The translations under genes and the position numbers were made by a program. A DNA stretch of 64,000 nucleotides, from NCBI GenBank assembly GCA_002337085.1, contig DDFH01000003.1, forward strand, positions 248,001 to 312,000. The letters are read 5' to 3'. Shown here one piece after another: positions 35,426 through 43,011 of the stretch (positions within the stretch are counted from its first letter, which is position 1; the number at the start of each line of letters is the position of its first letter). Source of the stretch: Hyphomonadaceae bacterium UBA1933. GTDB lineage: Bacteria; Pseudomonadota; Alphaproteobacteria; Caulobacterales; Aquidulcibacteraceae. Below the pieces are notes generated by a model, which searched no databases, was not told the origin of the DNA, and saw only the letters and a list, made by a program, of their open reading frames with translations.

Positions 35426-35725
35426 TTAAATGCTCATGCGGGCGATTTCTTGATAGGCTTGGATGGCCTGATCTCTAAATGCAATCATGGTTTCCATTTG
35501 CACTTCGGCGGCGGATATTGCGGTTACAACATTAACCAAATCGGCCTTGCCGGTTGCGGCGGCGGTGGCTTGGGTTTCGGCATTTTTACTTGCGCTAATT
35601 GCGCCGGAAACTTGTTCGGCAAGCATGGCGCCAAAATCTTTGGCAGGTGCAACCTGTGGACCGCTGACAGTTGGGGTAGGTAAAGAGCCATATGCCTTTG
35701 AGGCGAGTAATGCAGCAGCGTTCAT
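35426..35725 (-). CDS. fliE: Flagellar hook-basal body protein FliE
   Basis: This 99-residue FliE joins the MS ring to the proximal rod. The conserved C-terminal helix is present (VVTAISAAEVQMETMIAFRDQAIQAYQEIARMSI), as is the FGAMLAEQVSGA segment. The size is normal. It lies 26 bases after flgC in the order flgB-flgC-fliE, a standard rod operon in alphaproteobacteria. No fliQ/fliR follows; the next feature is an unrelated TonB receptor. Confidence 0.95.
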   Translation of the reverse strand: MNAAALLASKAYGSLPTPTVSGPQVAPAKDFGAMLAEQVSGAISASKNAETQATAAATGKADLVNVVTAISAAEVQMETMIAFRDQAIQAYQEIARMSI

Positions 35726-35751
35726 TTATATCTCCACTTAATTCTTAAGCG

Positions 35752-36168
35752 TTATTTTTTTAATAGGTCCAAAGTGCGGGATGCAATTGCCCGCGCGCTT
35801 TCGATAACATTTAGGTTTGCCTCATAGGCACGTTGTGCTTCACGCATGTCCATTGCCTCAAGAAGCGTGTTCACATTCGGCATTTTAACGTAGCCACGTG
35901 CATCGGCCGCAGGGTGCGTTGGGTCATAACGAAGTTTAAAGTCGCTTTTGTCGGCAACAACGCGGGTCATTTTTACTTCCTTCTCACCGGTTTCGCGGTC
36001 AAGGACTTGCCCAAAGGTTGCGATTTTCCGCTGATATGGGTTGCTTCCGGCGGTTGGGCCAGTTGAAGAAGCGTTGGCGATGTTTTCGGCAATAACCTTC
36101 ATACGCGCGGTTTGCGCACGTAAACCAGCGGCAGCAGTATTCAAAGCGGCAATATTATTTGATGACAT
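35752..36168 (-). CDS. flgC: Flagellar proximal rod protein FlgC
   Basis: This 138-residue rod protein has the N-terminal rod signature ALNTAAAGLRAQTARMKVIAENIANASS and the C-terminal segment MREAQRAYEANLNVIESARAIASRTLDLLKK. The middle part, ADARGYVKMPNVNTLLEAMDMR, is typical of FlgC. It is the second gene of the flgB-flgC-fliE unit, 33 bases after flgB. Confidence 0.96.
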   Translation of the reverse strand: MSSNNIAALNTAAAGLRAQTARMKVIAENIANASSTGPTAGSNPYQRKIATFGQVLDRETGEKEVKMTRVVADKSDFKLRYDPTHPAADARGYVKMPNVNTLLEAMDMREAQRAYEANLNVIESARAIASRTLDLLKK

Positions 36169-36201
36169 TTACTTGCTCCCTTATCTTACGCACACAAACA
36201 T

Positions 36202-36639
36202 TTATGCACCAGGCCGTTTGCTTGCCATACGCATTAATTGCAAACCCTTTTGATAAAGGGTGAGGGCAACATCATAATTCATGCGCGTATCGGCAACTTT
36301 GATCATTTGTTCTTCAACCACCACTTGATTTCCATCCAATGTGGTCTCGCTATCTGGGGCGTTTATGGCCTTTGTGCCAGTTGTTGAAACCCTTGTCCCA
36401 CTAATGTGCATCGGGCTTGTGGCAACCATATTCACGGGGGCAATCGCACCAGGGCCAGAAGAGCCAGTTGAATAAGTACGGCTTAGAGTATTTTGGAATG
36501 ATTTTTCGTCCAAATCCTTGGGCGTAAATTTAGGGGTGGAGACATTGGCAACGTTATCAGCAAGCACTTTTTGACGATCATTCAAAAATTGCATCCTGCT
36601 CCTAAGCATTGAGAAATATGGTGCATCATTAACGCTCAT
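36202..36639 (-). CDS. flgB: Flagellar rod protein FlgB
   Basis: This 145-residue rod protein is the first gene of the flgB-flgC-fliE operon. It has the rod-type N-terminus MLRSRMQFLNDRQKVLADNVANVSTPKFTPKDL and the C-terminal ADTRMNYDVALTLYQKGLQLMRMA. The ATG at 36639 is preferred; an in-frame TTG 12 codons upstream lies in the AT-rich promoter region. The gene is divergent from fliO and its promoter region holds a CtrA-type box at 36728-36742. Confidence 0.93.
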   Translation of the reverse strand: MSVNDAPYFSMLRSRMQFLNDRQKVLADNVANVSTPKFTPKDLDEKSFQNTLSRTYSTGSSGPGAIAPVNMVATSPMHISGTRVSTTGTKAINAPDSETTLDGNQVVVEEQMIKVADTRMNYDVALTLYQKGLQLMRMASKRPGA

Positions 36640-36727
36640 ATGGTCTTTTACCCGTATATGTTCATTCTTAAACAAGGTAATTATGAATAAATATGGTTAA
36701 AATCGGATTAATAAATTTCATTGCGTG

Positions 36728-36742
36728 TTAACAATTGATTAA
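36728..36742. promoter_or_regulatory. CtrA-type box between flgB and fliO
   Basis: On the minus strand this reads TTAA-TCAATTG-TTAAC, a perfect match to the CtrA consensus TTAA-N7-TTAAC. It lies in the divergent intergenic region, 41 bases before fliO and about 90 bases before flgB, where the cell-cycle regulator CtrA controls early flagellar genes in Caulobacter-like bacteria. Confidence 0.75.
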
Positions 36743-36782
36743 GCGAAACAGCCGAGATTTTACACTCAATAAGAGTGATAGA

Positions 36783-37109
36783 ATGTCGTTTTTAGAAGTG
36801 TTTCGCGCAATTGCCGCATTATTAATAACCATCGGTCTGCTTGCAGGGTTTGCCTATCTTGCAAAGCGTTATGGTTGGTTAAGCGGTAATTTCACCATGC
36901 AACACACCGAAAAAAGAATCAAAATCATTGAACAAACTTTTTTGGATGCCAAAGGCTCAAGGTTAATGATTGTCGCAATTGATGGGGAGGAGCATTTATT
37001 AATGATTGCCCCCAATGGCGCAAAAATCCTTAAAGATCTTGGCGCATCAAAAACCAAACCCGAAGTCGCTGCAATAACCCCACTAAGGGGGCGTTCCGAA
37101 CAGGCATAA
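36783..37109 (+). CDS. fliO: Flagellar biosynthesis protein FliO
   Basis: FliO assists FliP assembly in the flagellar export gate. The 108-residue protein has one N-terminal membrane helix (AIAALLITIGLLAGFAYLA), then the typical basic loop RIKIIEQTFLDAKGSRLMIVAIDGEEHLLMI. The ATG at 36783 follows AAGAG; a longer frame from a TTG at 36735 would overlap the CtrA box and is unlikely. It is followed one base later by fliP. Confidence 0.88.
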   Translation: MSFLEVFRAIAALLITIGLLAGFAYLAKRYGWLSGNFTMQHTEKRIKIIEQTFLDAKGSRLMIVAIDGEEHLLMIAPNGAKILKDLGASKTKPEVAAITPLRGRSEQA

Positions 37110-37110
37110 A

Positions 37111-37950
37111 ATGACAAAGAATATTGTTACGGCGAAAATGCCGCCGAAAAAAATAACGCAAAAATTCACACAGGCAGAACGCCGTGAATTGATAAAATCC
37201 CTTAAACACTGGGCATTGGTGTTTGGGATGGGCTTTTTATTCACTTCATTTGGGGTTGCAAGCGCATTTGCACAATCAATTAATGTCGATTTGGGTAATG
37301 GCGGCGGCTTGACCGAGCGGGTCATCCAAACCATCGCATTAATCACCATTCTTTCGGTTGCGCCAAGTTTTGTGATTATGACCACCTCGTTCGTGCGGAT
37401 TGTCGTGGTTTTATCATTGCTGCGCACTGCAATTGGTCTGCAACAAGCACCACCAAATGCGGTTATTGTTTCACTTGCGTTATTTTTGACCGCCTTTGTC
37501 ATGGGGCCAACCTTTGAACGCGCATGGAATACAGGCATTGTGCCATATACCAAAAAAGAAATCACGCTTGAACAATCATGGGGCGCAACCACCGCGCCGT
37601 TAAAAACCTTTATGCTTGCGCAAACGCGGGAAGCGGATTTGGCATTATTCGTCAAACTTAGCAAAATTCCACGCCCGCAAAATCTTAATGCGCTTCCAAT
37701 GCGGGTTGTAACCCCATCTTTCATGATTTCCGAATTACGCCGCGCGTTCGAAATCGGGTTTTTGGTATTTATTCCGTTTTTGGTGATTGATTTGGTTGTG
37801 GCATCCATCCTTATGGCGATGGGTATGATGATGTTACCGCCGGCGGTGGTATCATTACCATTTAAAATTATTTTCTTTGTATTGGTCGATGGCTGGCGCC
37901 TCATTGCCGAAAGCCTAGTAGAAAGCTTTAAAATCGTCCCACCGGGGTAG
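37111..37950 (+). CDS. fliP: Flagellar export gate protein FliP
   Basis: FliP is a core component of the flagellar type III export gate. In this 279-residue protein a charged N-terminal extension of about 30 residues precedes the usual signal-like helix. The family blocks follow: FVRIVVVLSLLRTAIGLQQAPPNAVIVSLALFLTAFVMGP, then SFMISELRRAFEIGFLVFIPFLVIDLVVASILMAMGMMML. It ends in the typical LVDGWRLIAESL. The start lies one base after the fliO stop, so the pair is coupled. Confidence 0.96.
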   Translation: MTKNIVTAKMPPKKITQKFTQAERRELIKSLKHWALVFGMGFLFTSFGVASAFAQSINVDLGNGGGLTERVIQTIALITILSVAPSFVIMTTSFVRIVVVLSLLRTAIGLQQAPPNAVIVSLALFLTAFVMGPTFERAWNTGIVPYTKKEITLEQSWGATTAPLKTFMLAQTREADLALFVKLSKIPRPQNLNALPMRVVTPSFMISELRRAFEIGFLVFIPFLVIDLVVASILMAMGMMMLPPAVVSLPFKIIFFVLVDGWRLIAESLVESFKIVPPG

Positions 37951-38142
37951 GGGGGCGGAATACATAACGCCAACCCCTGCAAGCCAAAATCATTGAAGTA
38001 AGAAATCATCATACAAAGATGCTGCTAGACCTTTATCGCTATGTCGCACATTATCGCCTTCTTGAAAAAGACAAATAGGTGCAAAGACAAAACCCTGATA
38101 ATCGCTATATTCAGCGAAACGGGATAGTGGCTTGGAATTGGG

Positions 38143-38922
38143 TTAGAGCTTAATTGTATAGCTAGGTATATCGTAGAGGCTAGATTTTGTAATATCACCA
38201 TTGAATCCAGCAGCAACAATTTCGTAAATAATTTCGTTTTCTAGTTTTTTACAAGTTCTAGGGTCCAATATAATTTTATCGATAAATTCGTTAGGATTAA
38301 TATCAAATTCGGCTCGATTAGATGTAACGAAACGATCATTCGTGTCGTTAAATAATATTCTGCATTCATTTTCATGTTGAAATGGTTTGCGTTTCAAACA
38401 TATCAAATCAGCAAATTTATCATTCTGTCCACCGAAAGCGACTTCCGTAAAGCTTACTTTTTCCATCAATTTGGAAATTTCTTTTTCCTCGACATAGTCG
38501 ACTTTTCCGATAAAGGTTTCTATTCCCACGTAGTCATTTTTTTGTGGATTGTATTTATGAGCTTCCAGCAATTTTTCAACGGAAGTAATTACTTTTATTC
38601 CAATTGATTCGTTTTCTGCTGCATTACCATCGTTATTTATGTTGCTATAGATGCGCCACATAGCATCCGACTCATCACCAAATGACCAACATTGCCCAAA
38701 CCACGCTTTCTCAATCGCACCTAGACTTCCACGTTCACCGCTTTCAGTTATAACTGTCGATTTTAAGAAGAAATTCTCATACGGGTCGTCCCAAGTACTT
38801 ATTCTTGGTATGCTGCTTTTTTTGTTTTTTATTAATTCTAAAAGCCATCGTTTCTCAAAAATTCGCTGAATTTTCTCGCTTTTATTGTCAATTCTTATAT
38901 AATTTTTGTTCTGGTTAGCCAT
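38143..38922 (-). CDS. DUF2971 family protein, third gene of Xre-Fic operon
   Basis: This 259-residue cytoplasmic protein has the DUF2971 hallmarks: WDDPYENFF near the N-terminus, the core WFGQCWSFGDESDAMWRIYS, and the late segment LKRKPFQHENECRILF. DUF2971 proteins have no settled activity and are often found in defence or mobile regions. The start lies 2 bases after the fic stop, and its ribosome site AGGAGG is formed by the last two Arg codons of fic, so translation is coupled. The gene is AT-rich compared with its surroundings, as is the whole island. Confidence 0.82.
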   Translation of the reverse strand: MANQNKNYIRIDNKSEKIQRIFEKRWLLELIKNKKSSIPRISTWDDPYENFFLKSTVITESGERGSLGAIEKAWFGQCWSFGDESDAMWRIYSNINNDGNAAENESIGIKVITSVEKLLEAHKYNPQKNDYVGIETFIGKVDYVEEKEISKLMEKVSFTEVAFGGQNDKFADLICLKRKPFQHENECRILFNDTNDRFVTSNRAEFDINPNEFIDKIILDPRTCKKLENEIIYEIVAAGFNGDITKSSLYDIPSYTIKL

Positions 38923-38923
38923 T

Positions 38924-39511
38924 TTACCTCCTCACAAAGTCTTTCAATAATCCATAATCATGTCCATCTGCCGACCGTAATGCCGCCACGTATTTCGCGC
39001 GTGTTGTGTTGGCATCGACTAAATTGCCACTTCCCCAGCTAAACCGGTCGCGCTCTAATGATTTCAAAAGCAAATCAGTCGCCATGCGAGAGTGCCTTCC
39101 ATTGCCATTTGGGAATGGGTGAATGAATACAAGTTTATGATGAAAACGATATGCGATTTCATCGGGTTCATAGCTATTATGCTCTATCCAATATTTAACG
39201 TCACCCAAAAGCTGATTAAGGTCTATTCCAATTCGATAGGCTGGTACGCCGATATTGCGTTCTGATGTTCTAAATTTACCCGCCCATTTCCAAACCTGTC
39301 CAAACATTCGCTTATGAAGGTTAGTTAGGAAGTTTTCATTCAATACATCACGCTTGCGCGAGAACGCCCATTCTTCGGCTTCAAATATATTGACTTGCTC
39401 GGCTTCATTTAATTCCCTTCGCAAGGTTATATACGAAGGGATTAAATCCGCGCGTTCTTCAGGTGTAAGCGGTGTAGATGCGTCATCTTGTTCAAGTAAC
39501 GGGTCGGTCAT
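38924..39511 (-). CDS. Fic-domain protein (mobile mystery protein B type)
   Basis: This 195-residue Fic protein, of a type known as mobile mystery protein B, would transfer AMP or another nucleotide moiety to hydroxyl groups of target proteins. The active-site motif is HPFPNGNGRHSR (131-142). H131 is the catalytic base, the Gly-Asn-Gly anion hole is intact, and the usual acidic residue before it is Asn135, as in this subfamily. No inhibitory SxxxE(G/N) helix is obvious in the protein. It overlaps the upstream regulator gene by 4 bases (ATGA), the classical link of this regulator-Fic pair. Confidence 0.9.
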   Translation of the reverse strand: MTDPLLEQDDASTPLTPEERADLIPSYITLRRELNEAEQVNIFEAEEWAFSRKRDVLNENFLTNLHKRMFGQVWKWAGKFRTSERNIGVPAYRIGIDLNQLLGDVKYWIEHNSYEPDEIAYRFHHKLVFIHPFPNGNGRHSRMATDLLLKSLERDRFSWGSGNLVDANTTRAKYVAALRSADGHDYGLLKDFVRR

Positions 39512-39978
39512 TTAACCTCCCAAATTGAAGAATCTGATTTCTCGGCTAATGTTTTGGCAATACGAATAATTTGTTCTTGCTCATCGTCCTTATCAACGCT
39601 TTGCTTTTCCAATGCCATTGTATGTTTGGTTGATTTAAGTTTTTGTTTGGCGGCTTTAATTGCTTGTTGTTCAACAATTTCGTTCAACCCGCCACGGCGA
39701 GGAATAAGAACGTATGCAAGGTCGCAATCAAGCGCATTTGCAGCACGCTCCAATGATTCCATTGTAATGCTGCCCGATGCTTCATTTTGTTCAAGAACGG
39801 AAATGCGCGGCTGTGAAACCCCAAGGCGTTCTGCAAGCTGCCCCATTGTCATGCCCAATGCTTCACGCATAGCTTTTATCCAGCCTTTCGGCGGGCGCTT
39901 TAATTGTGTAAGATTGGGCAATTGCTCGATTCTCTTATCGATTTGCCGTCTTGCCATTTGTCTTGCTTGCGGGTTCAT
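39508..39978 (-). CDS. Xre-type regulator (mobile mystery protein A type)
   Basis: This 156-residue DNA-binding protein has an N-terminal arginine-rich segment (ARRQIDKRIEQLPNLTQLKRP) and a Cro/C1-type helix-turn-helix (about 40-95: MTMGQLAERLGVSQPRISVLEQNEASGSITMESLERAANAL). A charged C-terminal tail closes it. The build matches mobile mystery protein A, which is paired with the Fic protein B in many genomes and is thought to act as antitoxin and autoregulator. It is the first gene of a three-gene operon and lies downstream of an AT-rich region with large palindromes. Confidence 0.9.
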   Translation of the reverse strand: MNPQARQMARRQIDKRIEQLPNLTQLKRPPKGWIKAMREALGMTMGQLAERLGVSQPRISVLEQNEASGSITMESLERAANALDCDLAYVLIPRRGGLNEIVEQQAIKAAKQKLKSTKHTMALEKQSVDKDDEQEQIIRIAKTLAEKSDSSIWEVK

Positions 39979-40474
39979 GGTGTGGCCTTTGGGTTATTCT
40001 TTATGAATATAATATATTAGTTATTAAAATGCAAGTACAATATAACTTAAATATTATAATAATCCTAATTAATAATAATTTATAAGTTATAAAAAGCAAA
40101 TATATTTATGCCCGCATGAAATAAAGTATATTATATTAAGCATTGCCAAGCATCACTTGATAGGCACGCACCATGACACATTATTTTCATTGGCGTTGCA
40201 ATCTTACCCTCATCTCGCAAAACACCCTTATAATGCCTTTAAAATAAGCTACCTTAAGAAGTCATTTGAAAAAATGTCAGGAAATGTCAGCTTTTTCGCC
40301 AATGGAGTTTTATGCAAGTTAATCAAGTGCGGATGCAGGTGTATCAGTCTTAGAAAATGTCAACAAATGTCAACATTTTGCGAGGGTGGCAAAAAATGCC
40401 GGATAATCGGGTTAAGTAGTTGATTAATAGCTATTTTATTTTGTTACAATGCGTGAAAAATGCTGATAATTACT
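39979..40474. promoter_or_regulatory. AT-rich region before the Xre-Fic operon
   Basis: This gap of nearly 500 bases holds no convincing gene. A large imperfect inverted repeat of 23-base arms lies at 40041-40063 and 40069-40091 (arms begin with TATAACTTA and end with TAAGTTATA). Four ATGTCA boxes occur in two pairs, each pair 10 bases apart: 40274-40279 and 40284-40289, then 40357-40362 and 40367-40372. A minus-strand -10-like TATATT near 40013 would suit the Xre gene. The pairs look like regulator sites, but which gene they control is unclear. Confidence 0.55.
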
Positions 40475-41422
40475 TTAATGGAGTGTGTTTATATACCAAC
40501 TTACCAAGACCACACAAATAATCGCGCCGGTCATCAGTAGCCCTGCGTTTTTGTTTTGCCTAAATAGCTTGGTAAAATCGGTTTCGCCCGCCACAAGTGC
40601 GTCATATTGCTTTTTCAAACTTAGGGCAAAAAGGGCGGCAAAGGGAAGGGCGGCAAGGGTTGTTAAACTTCCCTCTGCGGCAAGGAAAATCGCAAACATA
40701 AAGCAAATCATGGTTGCGATATAAAACCCTTTGACCCATGCAGGTGCATTATCACCGAATTTGCGGGCGGTCGATTTAACACCAATTAGGGCATCATCTT
40801 GAATATCGCTCATGGCATAGATGGTGTCATAGCCAAGTGTCCAGAAAATGCCACCGAGCCAGAATAGATATGTTGCGGGTGTAAGTTGTGATGCAACCGC
40901 TGCATAGCCAACCAAAACGCCCCAATTAAAGGTCATGCCAAGCCATGCCTGGGGCCACCACGTAATCCGCTTCATGAAAGGATAGGCAACAAACATTGGA
41001 ATTGACCACAATGCCACAATCTGCGCCACTTTTGGCAAGAGTAATAAAACAATCAACCCCACAAACAATTGCGCCCCAAGCCACATATACGCTTGTTTGG
41101 TGGTTACAGCACCGCTTGGAAGTGGTCTTTGGGCCGTGCGGTCAACTTTTGCGTCAAAATCTTTGTCGGCAAGGTCGTTGATGGTGCAACCAGCACCCCG
41201 CATCGCAATTGTGCCAATAAACCATAAAATCACAAGGAATAAATCATAGAATGAAAAGCCAACCCCAATTCGCCCCAATGCCTGCCCCATAAGGCATGGA
41301 ATCCCCAAAAGCCAAAAGCCAATCGGGCGGTCAAAGCGCGATAATTGCAAATAAGGCTTTAGCTTGTCGGGGGCCTTGTAAACAAAGCTATTATTGATTG
41401 CGTCTTTAGGTTTGTTGGTCAT
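40475..41422 (-). CDS. ubiA: 4-hydroxybenzoate polyprenyltransferase
   Basis: This integral membrane enzyme attaches the polyprenyl tail to 4-hydroxybenzoate in ubiquinone synthesis. The 315-residue protein has about eight helices and two Asp-rich motifs: NDLADKDFD (N82-D90) and the later SDIQDDALIGVKSTA. Both are needed for binding the Mg-diphosphate. TAQRPLPSGAV is a further signature. The ATG at 41422 is used; a longer frame starts 14 codons upstream with no better ribosome site. No other ubi gene is adjacent. Confidence 0.95.
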   Translation of the reverse strand: MTNKPKDAINNSFVYKAPDKLKPYLQLSRFDRPIGFWLLGIPCLMGQALGRIGVGFSFYDLFLVILWFIGTIAMRGAGCTINDLADKDFDAKVDRTAQRPLPSGAVTTKQAYMWLGAQLFVGLIVLLLLPKVAQIVALWSIPMFVAYPFMKRITWWPQAWLGMTFNWGVLVGYAAVASQLTPATYLFWLGGIFWTLGYDTIYAMSDIQDDALIGVKSTARKFGDNAPAWVKGFYIATMICFMFAIFLAAEGSLTTLAALPFAALFALSLKKQYDALVAGETDFTKLFRQNKNAGLLMTGAIICVVLVSWYINTLH

Positions 41423-41588
41423 GGAATCAACATTAGACAAACATAATAAAAACCACAATCGCAAGCGCAGAATTTTTAAGACTAATATTAAATATGTTTA
41501 ATCAGGATTATGCGACAGGTTTTTAAAATATCATCGTTGAAATTTATAGGAATGGCGAAAGCAATTATGTGCTTTCTTGAGGTGTAAA

Positions 41589-41867
41589 ATGACAAAAATA
41601 AATAATAAAATTATCGCAGCGTCTGTAATATCTTCAATCTTATTTGCATCTGGTATGGCTTTTGCCGCGCCGCCAATGCCTGCCCCTGTGCCAATGAATG
41701 GTCCGGCATATAATAATGGCCCAAATTCGATGCAGCCTAAGCAATCTTATAAAAAACCAGTTAAGCATCAACGCTATGTTTATGTCCGCAAGAAAAACGG
41801 CAAAATGGTTAAAGTAGATTGCTGGAAAAAGCATAATAAACACCAGCGTGTATGCTATTCCCGCTAA
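41589..41867 (+). CDS. Small secreted basic protein
   Basis: This 92-residue protein has a clear signal peptide (MTKINNKIIAASVISSILFA, cut at AFA|AP), then a Pro/Met/Asn-rich stretch (PPMPAPVPMNGPAYNNGPNS). A very basic C-terminal half has a Tyr-Val repeat and two cysteines (VDCWKKHNKHQRVCYSR). I recognise no family. The ATG at 41589 follows GAGGTG; a TTG 12 bases upstream is not preferred. A terminator lies 35 bases after the stop, so it is a one-gene unit. Confidence 0.78.
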   Translation: MTKINNKIIAASVISSILFASGMAFAAPPMPAPVPMNGPAYNNGPNSMQPKQSYKKPVKHQRYVYVRKKNGKMVKVDCWKKHNKHQRVCYSR

Positions 41868-41901
41868 ATAGTCCCATAACAATAAGCTCCCCTAAACCAT
41901 T

Positions 41902-41936
41902 GCCGCATCAATTTTAATGTTGGTGCGGCTTTTTTT
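41902..41936 (+). terminator. Terminator after small secreted protein
   Basis: A 10-bp stem GCCGCATCAA / TTGGTGCGGC (one G-T pair) with an 8-base loop is followed by seven T. Confidence 0.92.
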
Positions 41937-42000
41937 GCAATTGCTTTTGTCCAGCAAGTTTGGCAAAGTCAAATCAACAAATAATAAAGGGGATTAAGCC

Positions 42001-43011
42001 GTGCCGGCACTTCAAAACTTCATCAACGGTCTTCCAAAAGCTGAACTTCACTTGCATCTTGAGGGTTCTTTAGAACCTGAATTAATGTTTGAAATTGCCA
42101 AACGTAATGGCATTAAAATCCCGTTTAATTCCCCCGAAGAAGTGCGTGCCGCATATAAATTCAATAACCTTCAAGAGTTTTTGGATATTTATTATCAAGG
42201 GGCGTGTGTTCTTGTTAATGAACAGGATTTTTACGACCTTACCTTTGATTATCTTAAAAAAATGAAGGCCGATAATTGCAAGCATGTTGAGGTTTTCTTT
42301 GACCCGCAAACCCATACCGATCGCGGCATTGCCTTTGAAACGGTTTTGGGCGGCATAAGTCGGGCGTTGGATGATGCCAAAACCCAATTTGGGATTTCAT
42401 CATTCCTTATCATGTGCTTCCTTCGCCATTTGCCGGAAGAAGAGGCGTTTAAAACCCTGCAAATGGCGCTTCCGTTCAAAAGTAAAATCAAAGGCGTTGG
42501 CCTTGATTCATCAGAGGTTGGGCATCCGCCATCTAAATTCAAAAATGTATTCAAGGCGGCAAAAGAATTGGGCTTAAAAATTGTTGCCCATGCCGGTGAA
42601 GAGGGCCCACCAGAATATATTTATGAGGCATTGGATATTCTTGAGATTGACCGTATCGATCACGGTAATCGCTGCCTTGAAGATGCGGCACTGGTTGATA
42701 GAATTGTGAAGGAAGGTTTGACCCTTACTGTATGCCCATTATCCAACCTATCATTATGTGTGGTAAAAGATTTGAAACAACACCCTTTGAAAGAAATGCT
42801 GGCAAAGGGACTTAAGGCAACCATAAATTCCGATGACCCCGCATATTTCGGCGGTTATTTAAACAAAAACTATATCGAAACCCAAAAGGCACTTAATTTA
42901 ACCCGCGAAGAAATAATCACTTTGGCGAAAAATTCCTTTGAAGGCTCATTCCTATCCGATGCCGAAAAGCGCAAGCATATTAGCGCGATTGAGGTTTACG
43001 CGCGGGGGTAA
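42001..43011 (+). CDS. add: Adenosine/adenine deaminase family enzyme
   Basis: This 336-residue zinc hydrolase deaminates adenosine or adenine in purine salvage. The zinc site begins with H17 and H19 in ELHLHLEGSL. VAHAGEEGPP holds the third histidine and the catalytic glutamate, and NSDDPAYFGGY the late aspartates. The segment DSSEVGHPPSKF and the length resemble the adenine deaminase branch (Aah1-type) more than classical adenosine deaminases, so adenine may be the true substrate. The start is GTG at 42001, preceded by GGGGA. The stop abuts the convergent aroC with no gap. Confidence 0.9.
   Translation: MPALQNFINGLPKAELHLHLEGSLEPELMFEIAKRNGIKIPFNSPEEVRAAYKFNNLQEFLDIYYQGACVLVNEQDFYDLTFDYLKKMKADNCKHVEVFFDPQTHTDRGIAFETVLGGISRALDDAKTQFGISSFLIMCFLRHLPEEEAFKTLQMALPFKSKIKGVGLDSSEVGHPPSKFKNVFKAAKELGLKIVAHAGEEGPPEYIYEALDILEIDRIDHGNRCLEDAALVDRIVKEGLTLTVCPLSNLSLCVVKDLKQHPLKEMLAKGLKATINSDDPAYFGGYLNKNYIETQKALNLTREEIITLAKNSFEGSFLSDAEKRKHISAIEVYARG

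Noticed and set aside
37083..38012. 309-codon open frame on the minus strand
   Set aside because: It lies wholly antisense to fliO/fliP, has no ribosome site and a residue pattern rich in Thr/Ile/Asn/Arg typical of shadow frames.
37951..38142. Possible gene or terminator after fliP
   Set aside because: Only short frames and G-rich sequence are seen; no hairpin with T run was found.
40041..40091. Large palindrome considered as replication origin
   Set aside because: No DnaA boxes, no dnaA/dnaN neighbour and no iteron array beyond the four ATGTCA boxes.
40157..40423. 88-codon frame in the AT-rich gap
   Set aside because: It begins with TTG, has no ribosome site, has an odd Cys-rich composition and lies across the ATGTCA repeats.
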